Below are positions 15,358 through 23,812 of a stretch of DNA of 40,402 bases, piece after piece. The notes beneath the pieces were generated by a model, which was not told the origin of the DNA, did no database searches, and saw nothing but the letters and a program-made list of their open reading frames with translations. This DNA comes from Acidimicrobiaceae bacterium (GTDB lineage Bacteria > Actinomycetota > Acidimicrobiia > Acidimicrobiales > RAAP-2). The translations under genes and the position numbers were made by a program. The stretch spans positions 1-40,402 of the forward strand of contig PLHJ01000020.1 in assembly GCA_003138895.1 (NCBI GenBank), written 5' to 3'. Positions within the stretch are counted from its first letter, which is position 1, and each line of letters starts with the position of its first letter.

Positions 15358-16461
15358 TTAGCGATTGAGCAGGCGTTCGGCGCCGAGGGCAATACGCTCA
15401 TCAGGTTGCACGACAGCGATTCGAACGAATTCTCTTCCGGCGTCGCCGTAGAGATCACCGGGACTCACAAGAAGGCCGGAGAGCTCGGCAATTTCCGCCG
15501 CCAACTCCCACCCATTGAGCCCTTCGCGCTTACACCAAAGATAGAACGAACCTTCGGGGACGGGAGCTGCAATACCGGTCGCATTCAACGCTTTGGAGAG
15601 CGTTTCCAATCGGCCCAAATAGCGATCGCGCTGGATTCGTACGTGCTCGTCGTCGCCGTACGCCGCGGCCACGGCCGCCTGGACAGGTCCCGGAACCATG
15701 CAGCCCGCGTGTTGGCGAACCAAACGGAGATACGCGACGATATCCTCATCTCCCGCGTAGAAACCGGCACGAATACCAGCAAGGTTTGAGCGCTTGGAGA
15801 TCGAATGCACCGCCAGTACGCCGTCTCGACCGTGCTGCAAAATCGACGCTGGTGTCGAAGCCCACGTGAATTCGCTGTAACACTCGTCACTCGCTACTAA
15901 CACACCCCTCTCACGTCCCCACGCCGCTACTCGCGACAGGTCATCAAGGAAACCCGTTGGATTCGACGGGGAATTCGACCAGAGCACCAAAGCGCGACGT
16001 ATGTCGGAGAGTTCAATGCTTTCCAGACTGAGTACGCCATTAACGAGGGGCACCGCGACTGCTCGTAGTCCCGCCAACGTGGCGCCCATGGCGTAGGTCG
16101 GATAACTGATCGCGGGATAGAGAACAGTGTCGCGTTCGGGAGAACGTAAATGTAGATAGCCAGCCAACGAGGCCACAAACTCTTTTGTGCCCATGCACGC
16201 CGCCAGTTCGTTCTCGTTCACCACAACCCCAAACGAGCGTCGTAACCAGTCGGCCGCCGCTTGACGGTACGCCGGCGAACCGGCCGAGGGCGGATAGCCG
16301 CGCGCATCTTCACCACGAGCGAGCACTTCCAACGCCAGAGCCGGAGGTGGATCAATCGGAGTTCCTATTGAACAGTCAATGACACCGCCTTCGTGCTGCT
16401 CGGCGAGAAACTTCAACTCGCCTAGGCGTTCATACGGGTACGGCGGCGGAACAAAGCTCAC
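15358..16461 (-). CDS. dapC: Succinyldiaminopimelate aminotransferase DapC (class I/II)
   Basis: A PLP enzyme that transaminates N-succinyl-2-amino-6-oxopimelate with glutamate. GTG 16461 overlaps the hflX stop by GTGA and gives 367 residues; the longer reading from 16476 would run further into hflX. The PLP lysine is K223 in HSISKRSNLAG, with the NSPSNPTG cofactor motif at about 163-170 and SDECYSEF at about 191-198. The beginning (FVPPPYPYERL ... IDCSIGTPIDPPP) is typical of actinobacterial DapC. The neighbours dapD, dapE and dapF support the substrate assignment. Confidence 0.92.
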   Translation of the reverse strand: MSFVPPPYPYERLGELKFLAEQHEGGVIDCSIGTPIDPPPALALEVLARGEDARGYPPSAGSPAYRQAAADWLRRSFGVVVNENELAACMGTKEFVASLAGYLHLRSPERDTVLYPAISYPTYAMGATLAGLRAVAVPLVNGVLSLESIELSDIRRALVLWSNSPSNPTGFLDDLSRVAAWGRERGVLVASDECYSEFTWASTPASILQHGRDGVLAVHSISKRSNLAGIRAGFYAGDEDIVAYLRLVRQHAGCMVPGPVQAAVAAAYGDDEHVRIQRDRYLGRLETLSKALNATGIAAPVPEGSFYLWCKREGLNGWELAAEIAELSGLLVSPGDLYGDAGREFVRIAVVQPDERIALGAERLLNR

Positions 16462-17750
16462 GCCGACACCCTCCAAGGCTCAAAGCGTGCGGTGCTGATG
16501 TCATCGAGCACCATGCGCATAATCACAAAGTCATCCGTCATTGACTTGTCTAATACTTCGCCCTCGCGATGCGCTGCGGCGATGAGGTCGCCTCGCCCAA
16601 TGGGGAGTCGTAAGGTCACTATGTGATCGCTCGATCGCAGACAGTCACCGATGGCTCCGATCACCGTATCGATATTCTCCCCCGTCACCGCCGAGGCGTA
16701 GACGCTTCCCGGGTAACGCGCCACGAGTTCGTGCGCCCTCGAGCCTTCGACGTCGCATTTGTTGAATACCAAGATCTCGGGAACATGATCAGCGCCAATT
16801 TCCCGCAGAACCTCATGCACGGCTTCAATCTGCTCGTCTGCGCTGGGACTCGACGCGTCGACCACGTGCACGAGAAGATCGGCTAGACGAACCGAATCGA
16901 GCGTGGTCATGAAGGCCCGCACTAATTCGTGAGGAAGTTTCGAAATGAATCCCACCGTGTCGGTGAAGAGAATTGTTTCACCACCAGGAAGCTGACGTTG
17001 ACGCGTTCGTGGATCGAGCGTAACGAAAAGCCGATCTTCGGCGACTACACCCGCATCGGTTAAGAGATTGAGCATTGACGACTTACCAGCGTTGGTGTAG
17101 CCAACGAGGGTTACCTCTCGGTGACGTCCACGCTGTCGGCTTTGTCGTTGCACGTCGCGTGTTCGTTCGATCTCATGCAACTCCGCTTCCAATCGGTGCA
17201 TGCGGTGCACGAGGCGACGACGGTCCACCTCGAGCTGGGTTTCGCCAGGACCCCTCGTGCCAATGCCACCCGCCTGCTGGGAAAGCGAGCCACTCGCGCG
17301 GCGTAGTCGCGGCAGACGGTACGACAACAGGGCTAGTTCGACTTGCGCCTTGCCTTCGGGTGTACGAGCGTTCTGAGCAAAAATGTCCAAAATAACGGCG
17401 GTGCGATCAATAGCCGTTCGACCGAGAATTTTCTCTAGGTTACGTTGCTGCGCCGGTGAAAGATCGTGATCAAAAACCACCGTGTCCGAGTCGATGGCGA
17501 GACAAATCTCGTGGAGTTCACGAACTTTGCCTGAGCCTAGAAACGTGGCCGGATCTGGAGCATCACGACGTTGCACGACTCGGGCCACCACGTCGGCGCC
17601 GGCGGTGTCAACGAGCAGTGCTAACTCGTCAAGTTCACGGTCGAGTTCTTCGCTCGACACGCCAGGAAAGAGCACGCCGACGAGAACAATGCGCTCGCGA
17701 AACGAGCGGTCGATCAGCGTGGTGGGTACGTAGGTCAATATGAATTCCAC
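16458..17750 (-). CDS. hflX: Ribosome-associated GTPase HflX
   Basis: A GTPase that binds the 50S subunit and can split stalled or stressed ribosomes. It has up to 430 residues. The HflX N-terminal domain contains DPATFLGSGK and FDHDLSPAQQRNLE; the glycine-rich loop SGSLSQQAGGIGTRGPGE and a coiled helix (RRRLVHRMHRLEAELHEIE) follow. The G domain has G1 GYTNAGKSS at 217-225, G3 DTVGF and G4 NKCD. ATG 17750 lies inside the end of dapF; a TTG at 17738 would give a TTGA overlap with the dapF stop and is an equally good start. The dapF-hflX neighbourhood is common in actinobacteria. Confidence 0.94.
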   Translation of the reverse strand: MEFILTYVPTTLIDRSFRERIVLVGVLFPGVSSEELDRELDELALLVDTAGADVVARVVQRRDAPDPATFLGSGKVRELHEICLAIDSDTVVFDHDLSPAQQRNLEKILGRTAIDRTAVILDIFAQNARTPEGKAQVELALLSYRLPRLRRASGSLSQQAGGIGTRGPGETQLEVDRRRLVHRMHRLEAELHEIERTRDVQRQSRQRGRHREVTLVGYTNAGKSSMLNLLTDAGVVAEDRLFVTLDPRTRQRQLPGGETILFTDTVGFISKLPHELVRAFMTTLDSVRLADLLVHVVDASSPSADEQIEAVHEVLREIGADHVPEILVFNKCDVEGSRAHELVARYPGSVYASAVTGENIDTVIGAIGDCLRSSDHIVTLRLPIGRGDLIAAAHREGEVLDKSMTDDFVIMRMVLDDISTARFEPWRVSA

Positions 17751-18508
17751 ACAATGTCGCCCACAAAATGCACCGGTCCGGAAAGCTTGGCCTTTCGGTG
17801 CTTCAGCTTTACTTCAAGTTCGCCACCAGGATTTTTTACGTGTACCCGACGGCCCGTGAGTTGGTACTTCTTGCAGGCAGCCGCGGAAGCAACGGATCCG
17901 GTGCCACACGCGAGCGTCCAGCCGACACCTCGTTCGTAGACCTTGATGGCAATACTGTCGCTTGATTCCACCGTAACGAACTCAACGTTCGCGCCGCCGA
18001 CGGACTCGGAGAGTCGTTCGGCCAGCTCTTTTCGTTGTTCATCATTCCAACGCAAGTTGTCGCGAAGCACAATATGCGGATTGCCAACTTTGACGAGAGC
18101 GAGCGTGTCGCGAAGCGGTTCGCCAAAGCGCACCTTTCCCATGTTTACGGTGCCTCGACCATCGTCACCGTCCATACGAAGACGGACTTTCTTTTTGCCA
18201 GCGTCGGTAAGGATTTCAACCTGGTCCCAGGTGGCCTTGGACCAACGATGAATAGCAGCCGCCAAACAACGGATGCCGTTCCCGCTCATTTCCGCGACGG
18301 AACCATCGGCATTAAAGAGATGCATAGTTGGTTGCGACGGCACGGACATGTCAGCCACCAACAGTCCATCGGCCCCTATGCCGAAGTGGCGATCACACAC
18401 GGCCGCGGCGCGCTTGGGCGTCCACCATCCCGCGGTCGATCCACTCACCACGTCAACGAGAAAGTCATTGCCCGCGCCCTGCCACTTTTGAAGATTGCGC
18501 TGTGTCAC
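17735..18508 (-). CDS. dapF: Diaminopimelate epimerase
   Basis: It converts LL- to meso-diaminopimelate, the form used in peptidoglycan and for lysine. The 257 residues contain the two catalytic cysteines of this cofactor-independent racemase: C81 in MSGNGIRC and C201 in LACGTGSVASA. The N-terminus QKWQGAGNDF is typical. GTG 18508 overlaps the miaA stop by GTGA. Confidence 0.96.
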   Translation of the reverse strand: MTQRNLQKWQGAGNDFLVDVVSGSTAGWWTPKRAAAVCDRHFGIGADGLLVADMSVPSQPTMHLFNADGSVAEMSGNGIRCLAAAIHRWSKATWDQVEILTDAGKKKVRLRMDGDDGRGTVNMGKVRFGEPLRDTLALVKVGNPHIVLRDNLRWNDEQRKELAERLSESVGGANVEFVTVESSDSIAIKVYERGVGWTLACGTGSVASAAACKKYQLTGRRVHVKNPGGELEVKLKHRKAKLSGPVHFVGDIVWNSY

Positions 18509-19455
18509 GTTGTCCAGTCTCGCACGGTCGCACCCTCAGTCGTCAATAACTGGCAAATCCGCGCGCTCGCCGCCTCGACATCGTCAAACCACTCGATTCG
18601 AGGATCGCGTTCGAACCATGATCGCTGACGACGAGCCAGGCGTCGACTGGCGGAAATCGCGTCCGCCACGCACTGCTCCAAAGGAACGTCGTGTTCTACG
18701 TTTCCAAGTAGTTCCTTGTAACCAACCGCTTGGCGCGCTGTTCGAGAAAGACCGCCCGGAGAGGTAGCGAGGTGGCGAACTTCATCGAGCAATCCCACGT
18801 CCATCCACTGGCGAAATCGGACTTCGATGCGAGCATCGAGCTCTTCCATAGAACGTCGAAGCCCTACTTGGATTACACCTTGCTCGCGATACGTCTCGAG
18901 ACCCGGACCAAAGGAAGAAAACGGCCGTCCACTCCCCCGACAAACTTCCAGGGCTCTCACGATTCTTCGCTCGTTGTTTGGTTCCATTCTCGAAGCAGCG
19001 ACGGGATCGAGAGCGAGTAATTCTTGAAAAAGTTGGTCCAATTGCGTCTTCGCGCGTTCTTCCAATTCGCGGCGGATGGCGCGATACTGTGACGGGATTT
19101 CAAAATCATCAAAAACTGCGCGCGCGTAGAGTCCAGTGCCTCCGACGTAGAGCACCGCGTGCTCTCGCGCCCATACGTCGCGGCGAACGTCCCTCTCTCC
19201 TTGTTGAAACGCCGCCACGGTGTATTCCTCGTTCGGCTCAACTAGGTCAAGCATGTGATAGCGAACTTCACGCTGTTGCTCGGTCGATGGCTTGGCCGTG
19301 CCAATGTCCATCCCGCGATACACCGTCATTGCGTCGACGCAAATTAACTCAACGTTGGGTGATGACTGCAGAGCGAGTGCATGCGCGAGTGATGATTTTC
19401 CCGAAGCAGTCGCGCCCACGAGGGCGACTCGCACGCCTTGCCGCTCGGCACTCAC
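18505..19455 (-). CDS. miaA: tRNA dimethylallyltransferase MiaA
   Basis: It adds the isopentenyl group to N6 of A37 in tRNAs that read codons starting with U. It has 316 residues with a P-loop GATASGKS at 14-21, DAMTVYRGMDIGTAKPS, and YTVAAFQ. The order miaB-miaA-dapF-hflX keeps the two enzymes that act in succession on A37 together. GTG 19455 overlaps the miaB stop by GTGA. Near the C-terminus is SRRLARRQRSWFERDPRIEW, the usual tRNA-contact end. Confidence 0.95.
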   Translation of the reverse strand: MSAERQGVRVALVGATASGKSSLAHALALQSSPNVELICVDAMTVYRGMDIGTAKPSTEQQREVRYHMLDLVEPNEEYTVAAFQQGERDVRRDVWAREHAVLYVGGTGLYARAVFDDFEIPSQYRAIRRELEERAKTQLDQLFQELLALDPVAASRMEPNNERRIVRALEVCRGSGRPFSSFGPGLETYREQGVIQVGLRRSMEELDARIEVRFRQWMDVGLLDEVRHLATSPGGLSRTARQAVGYKELLGNVEHDVPLEQCVADAISASRRLARRQRSWFERDPRIEWFDDVEAASARICQLLTTEGATVRDWTT

Positions 19456-20846
19456 GAAATAAGTAGTGGTATACGAACTCGGTGCTTGGGACCGCGAAGG
19501 GTGGCCACGTGGGTTCCCATCAGGTGGTGACGACCAGCGTGGTACATCGACACGGTGACGAGGGAACCGTCGCGCAGTCCCCCATCGGGCGGCGTGAAGT
19601 GCACGAGTTTTCCTTGTCTGGTGCGACCCGATAAGACGTCCGCGCTCTTGCGCGAAGGTCCTTCCACGAGGACTTCTTCGGTGCGACCAACGCGCTCTTC
19701 GTGCTTCTTCAAGAACGACCGATCAAGCACGGCCACTAACCGAGCAAAGCGATCCTTTATTACGTCATCGGCTACGAACTGGTCAACAAGCGCTGCGGCA
19801 CGAGTACCGGGTCGAGGCGAAAAGATGAAGGTATAGGCGTTGTCGAAGTTTGCTTCGGCCACTACTGCCAGCGTCTCTTCAAATTGTGTTTCCGTCTCGC
19901 CAGGAAACCCAACAATGATGTCGGTCGTCACGGCAAGGTCATCAATGCCCGCGCGGGCTGCCGCCAGTTTTTCGAGGTAGCGCTCTGCCGTGTAACCCCG
20001 GCGCATGGCGCGAAGTATGTCGTTAGATCCCGACTGCAATGGCAAATGCAATTGATTGCACACGGCTGGCGTGTGGGCCATGGCGTCAATGGTGTCGGGA
20101 CGCAAATCCTTCGGGTGCGGACTCGTGTAGCGAATGCGCTCAATGCCCTCAATTGTTCCCACGCGACGCAAGAGTTCGCTAAAGAGCGGACTTCGCTTGG
20201 TGATGTCTCGACCGTATGAATTGACGTTTTGGCCGAGCAAAGTAATTTCTGTGACGCCTTGCTCCGCGAGTCGCTGCGCTTCAACGACGAGATCATCAAG
20301 AGGTCGGCTGATTTCGCCTCCTCGTACGGAGGGCACAATGCAGAACGCACAACTGTTGTCACAGCCCGTTTGAATCGTCATCCACGCAGCCCAGGGAATC
20401 TCTCGAACGGCGTTGAGGGCAGGAACCGCGTCGATGGCACTCTCGGGATCAGGTGCGTCAAGAATCTCAATTTGCGGTCCGTCGGTCTCGGCCTTTCGAA
20501 GGAGTCTCGGCGCCGAGGCCAAATTGTGGGTGCCAAACACCACGTCAACCCAATTGGCCTTTCGAAGTACATCGTCGCGGTCTTTCTGTGCGAGACAACC
20601 ACCCACGGCGATCTGCATTGAAGGATTCTCTTCCTTCAAACCCTTCAACTGACCAAGAAAGCTATAGAGCTTGAGGTCGGCATTTTCTCGAATCGTGCAG
20701 GTGTTCACGACAACGACGTCGGCGTCTTCATCACGCCGAGCGGCCACGAGTCCATCGGCCAGCAAGAAACCTGCCAGGCGCTCTGAATCGTGTTCGTTCA
20801 TCTGACAGCCAAAGGTGCGAATGGCGAACGTTTTTGGCTTACTCAC
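19452..20846 (-). CDS. miaB: tRNA-2-methylthio-N6-dimethylallyladenosine synthase MiaB
   Basis: A radical SAM methylthiotransferase acting on i6A37 in tRNA. Of 464 residues, C14, C50 and C84 bind the auxiliary iron-sulfur cluster, and C162, C166 and C169 (TGCDNSCAFCIVP) the radical SAM cluster. A C-terminal TRAM domain is seen from about 380 (RTEEVLVEGPSRK ... GKLVHF). The end of the protein is extended by a basic segment (LRGPKHRVRIPLLIS). The start is GTG 20846. It lies 9 bases after the eamA stop. Confidence 0.96.
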   Translation of the reverse strand: MSKPKTFAIRTFGCQMNEHDSERLAGFLLADGLVAARRDEDADVVVVNTCTIRENADLKLYSFLGQLKGLKEENPSMQIAVGGCLAQKDRDDVLRKANWVDVVFGTHNLASAPRLLRKAETDGPQIEILDAPDPESAIDAVPALNAVREIPWAAWMTIQTGCDNSCAFCIVPSVRGGEISRPLDDLVVEAQRLAEQGVTEITLLGQNVNSYGRDITKRSPLFSELLRRVGTIEGIERIRYTSPHPKDLRPDTIDAMAHTPAVCNQLHLPLQSGSNDILRAMRRGYTAERYLEKLAAARAGIDDLAVTTDIIVGFPGETETQFEETLAVVAEANFDNAYTFIFSPRPGTRAAALVDQFVADDVIKDRFARLVAVLDRSFLKKHEERVGRTEEVLVEGPSRKSADVLSGRTRQGKLVHFTPPDGGLRDGSLVTVSMYHAGRHHLMGTHVATLRGPKHRVRIPLLIS

Positions 20847-20855
20847 CCAACCAGC

Positions 20856-21734
20856 CTACCGAGCAGGTTCGAGCGTTACCCTCGTGGCATCGAGCGTGAC
20901 CCCAATGCCGGACACGACCACGCAGGCCAGTCCTACAAAATCGAGGGGCTTCACGGTCTGACTGAGAATCACGAAACCGACTAGAAACGCTACCGCTGGA
21001 TCGAGAGCCAACAACACACCCACCACCGACGGTTTCACGCGTCGAAGTGCCTGCATCTCGGCGCCGAACCCGAGCGCCGTCGCCATGACCCCCACGAGCA
21101 CGACGCGAAACAAGAGTCCGGGACTCGACACCACGTGCGTCAACGACGGCGCCAAAAATCCAAAGGTTGCCAGGCTCGCCACCGTCATCGCGACGGCTAA
21201 GCCGCCAAAGCCATCGGTAACGTCACCTAAGCGGTGTGAGGAAAGTGCGTACGCGGCCCAACCAACACCCGACCCTGCGGCGAAGAGCGCGCCCACGAGC
21301 GTGAGATTCCCACCCGGGCGAGCAAGGGCCACTACACCGAGACTCGCCAACGCTACGAACCCGAAGTGTCGCCACGTGCGCTTTCCCAACGCCGCGACCA
21401 AGAATGGACCCAGGTACTCAATCGCTACTGCGGTGCCCAGTGGAATTCGCTGAATCGCTTGATAAAAACAAAGATTCATAAACGCAGATGAGAGTCCCAG
21501 CGCAAAAACGCCGGTCCACTGTTTGCTCGTCCACGACCGAATTCGTGGACGAGCAAACAATAAGAGTGCCACGGCGCCCGCCAAAAAACGCCAACCGCTC
21601 GAGGCTGCCGGTCCTATTTGAGCAAACGCCGGCTGAATGATTGCCGCCGACCACTGGATGAGAAAGGCACCGAGCAGCACGAATCCCGCGGCGCCGAACG
21701 ATGAAGGAGGGCGACGAAGATGTTCGGTCGTCAC
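20856..21734 (-). CDS. EamA/RhtA-type transporter, possible threonine/homoserine exporter
   Basis: A 292-residue membrane protein with about 10 hydrophobic helices in two EamA repeats. Features shared with RhtA include the FYQAIQRIPLGTAVAIEYLGPF segment at the end of the first repeat and LDPAVAFLVGFVILSQ in the second. RhtA exports threonine and homoserine. The GTGA overlap with the homoserine kinase stop supports an aspartate-family amino-acid substrate, but this is inference. Confidence 0.85.
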   Translation of the reverse strand: MTTEHLRRPPSSFGAAGFVLLGAFLIQWSAAIIQPAFAQIGPAASSGWRFLAGAVALLLFARPRIRSWTSKQWTGVFALGLSSAFMNLCFYQAIQRIPLGTAVAIEYLGPFLVAALGKRTWRHFGFVALASLGVVALARPGGNLTLVGALFAAGSGVGWAAYALSSHRLGDVTDGFGGLAVAMTVASLATFGFLAPSLTHVVSSPGLLFRVVLVGVMATALGFGAEMQALRRVKPSVVGVLLALDPAVAFLVGFVILSQTVKPLDFVGLACVVVSGIGVTLDATRVTLEPAR

Positions 21735-22576
21735 GATAAAGCGAGACCGTCAAGGTCAGCGTCAACCACGATGACCTCTCCAGGAACGCTTAACTCTCGA
21801 AGAAGCGACGTCGCGGCGTTAACAACACTGGCCGAAGTTTCATTCGTCACCACACCGAGAATCGTGGAGCCCGCCCCGGACCAACACGACGAGAGAGCAC
21901 CAGCGTCGCGAAGACCCCGCATCAAGGGTGCGACAAACGGCAACAGAGGTCCTCGGTACGGCTGGTGAAGTCGGTCGTCCATGGCAGCCGCGAGCAACTG
22001 ACGGTGATCGGCCAGGCCGGCAATCAGCAAACCCATGTGCGTGAGATTGCTCACTGCGTCGGCAAAAGGCACCGTCTCGGGCAAGACACCGCGGGCCTGC
22101 GCTGTTGGAAGCTCTTCGTTGGGAATCACGAGAACAAATCGCAATGCCGGATCAAGGCTCAACGTTGTGACCACGGGCAACTCATCGAGCATCGCTGCGG
22201 CGACGAGCCCGCCGCGAAGGGAGGCACCAGCATTTTCGGGGTGACCATCGACACGAGTCGCCACGGCGAGTGGATTGGGACTCCCCGCTGCCGCAGCGGC
22301 GGCAATCGCTAACGCGGCAGACGAACCAAGACCCCTCGCGAGTGGAATTTGCGAATCAATGTGTATTGAGAAGTCCTGATGACCAAGAACCTCGCGGGCC
22401 ACCACAACCGCGAGGTGGCGATCATCATCAAACAAACCAGCCCCACAACCCGCCGACGTCACTGACAACGAGTCGGCCAACTCCAAGGACACTTCAACGT
22501 AGAGACCGAGCGCGAGCGCGAGTGAGTCAAAGCCGGGACCAAGATTTGCCGAACTGGCGGGAACGCGTGCTCGCAT
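21731..22576 (-). CDS. thrB: Homoserine kinase
   Basis: A GHMP-family kinase that phosphorylates homoserine on the way to threonine. From ATG 22576 it has 281 residues: the N-terminal RVPASSANLGPGFD, the ATP-binding PLARGLGSSAALAIA, and the C-terminal GHMP segment WSGAGSTILGVV. A longer frame from 22630 would overlap the carboxypeptidase gene and is rejected. No thrC or hom gene is adjacent. It is 4 bases from the upstream gene's stop. Confidence 0.94.
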   Translation of the reverse strand: MRARVPASSANLGPGFDSLALALGLYVEVSLELADSLSVTSAGCGAGLFDDDRHLAVVVAREVLGHQDFSIHIDSQIPLARGLGSSAALAIAAAAAAGSPNPLAVATRVDGHPENAGASLRGGLVAAAMLDELPVVTTLSLDPALRFVLVIPNEELPTAQARGVLPETVPFADAVSNLTHMGLLIAGLADHRQLLAAAMDDRLHQPYRGPLLPFVAPLMRGLRDAGALSSCWSGAGSTILGVVTNETSASVVNAATSLLRELSVPGEVIVVDADLDGLALS

Positions 22577-22580
22577 AAAT

Positions 22581-23807
22581 TCAGCGTAGGCCCTGCCACC
22601 AAAGGGGTCGATTGATGCTCTGGGTCGCAATCAGCGCGAGGACGAACGGTTTCTTGGCCTGCACCTTTAAACGAGCAACGACTTGACCACGCTTGATGTG
22701 CGAGGTGGCAGTGACCGTTTGATACGACCACGACGGTGGTGACGCGGCCGACCACCAGAATATGGTCGTATTCTTCGCCACGACAACGGGCGTCTGGGTC
22801 GTGTCCCAACCAACCGTGCCCACGATGGTGGTGGTGGTCCAGACTTGCGACGCCACGTCTTTTTCAGCCGACAGAGCGAGGGCGTACGCGGCGTTGCCAG
22901 CTGCCACGAGAGAATTCCCTCCGTGCTGGCCGAGCACGATGGCGTAGATAACGTACGCCGAAGAACCCTGCGACACCTGTAAGGCAAGGTCGTCGCAACC
23001 ACCAGCCTCGTTGGTGATACCGGACTTGACGCCCACCACCCCGTGGGTGCCGTTGAGGGGCGTGTACGTGTGAACCGTCCCCGCGAAGGGCAAATACACC
23101 GACGTCATTCTCGCTATAACGGGCATGAGTGGTAGCCGCATGAGCAACGTCGTGAGCGCGGCTTGGTCGCCGGCGGTTGAAACACTGAGGGGATTAATGC
23201 CCGCGGGATCGGCGTAGTGCGTATGAGCGAGACCCAACGTTCGAGCCTGCGAATTCATGAGTGACACGAACGTGGGCACACTGCCGCCCACCAGATTGGA
23301 GAGCAGTATCGCAAAGTTTCCCGCGGAATGCACGATAAGGCCTTCGAGTAGTTGCAGTTCGCACAGACGCTCGCCCGTCGTGACGGGTACGTTCGACTCA
23401 TCGACCAACACTTCGTGGTGGTATTCCGCGACGTCGGCCGATGTGATGTACACGCAGGGACCGTTTTGACCAACGTTCAGCGGTAACGCCTGCAACGTCA
23501 CGTACGCCGTCATGAGTTTGGTCAAGCTGGCAATTGGCACTTTGGGTTGCTTGGGCGACGTCACCGAAACACCTAGCGACGGGATGGCGACCGCCGCGCT
23601 GCCCGTTTTGGGCCACGAGAAGACGGGTGTCGTCGCAGTACTTGCGAGCCAGTTCTTCGTAGTCAGACTAAAGGTCGCCTTTTGCGTGCTGATGGGAAGC
23701 TGCAATGCCACGATGAGGCCAGCGCCGAGGACTAGACCCATGGTCAAACCGAGGCCGCGAAGGAGCCATCCTCGATGGCGTTTTCCTTGACTGGCGACGA
23801 TAGGCAC
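22581..23807 (-). CDS. D-alanyl-D-alanine carboxypeptidase-like protein (peptidase S11)
   Basis: A PBP5-type enzyme expected to trim the terminal D-Ala of peptidoglycan stem peptides outside the membrane. The 408 residues begin with a basic segment and a membrane anchor (about 17-38). The SxxK motif is S94-x-x-K97 in ASLTKLMTA, and the KTG triad appears as K261-S262-G263. The SxN motif position reads S161-A-G-N164, so the third residue is Gly instead of the usual Asn, or Asn is displaced by one. Typical family segments such as MNSQARTLGLAHTHYADPAGI are kept. GTG 23807 lies 5 bases after the ftsK stop. The altered SxN site makes activity worth testing. Confidence 0.86.
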   Translation of the reverse strand: MPIVASQGKRHRGWLLRGLGLTMGLVLGAGLIVALQLPISTQKATFSLTTKNWLASTATTPVFSWPKTGSAAVAIPSLGVSVTSPKQPKVPIASLTKLMTAYVTLQALPLNVGQNGPCVYITSADVAEYHHEVLVDESNVPVTTGERLCELQLLEGLIVHSAGNFAILLSNLVGGSVPTFVSLMNSQARTLGLAHTHYADPAGINPLSVSTAGDQAALTTLLMRLPLMPVIARMTSVYLPFAGTVHTYTPLNGTHGVVGVKSGITNEAGGCDDLALQVSQGSSAYVIYAIVLGQHGGNSLVAAGNAAYALALSAEKDVASQVWTTTTIVGTVGWDTTQTPVVVAKNTTIFWWSAASPPSWSYQTVTATSHIKRGQVVARLKVQAKKPFVLALIATQSINRPLWWQGLR

Positions 23808-23812
23808 GCTAC

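Noticed and set aside
18035..18628. 197-residue plus-strand open frame
   Set aside because: Antisense to dapF and the miaA end, both of which show all catalytic residues on the minus strand.
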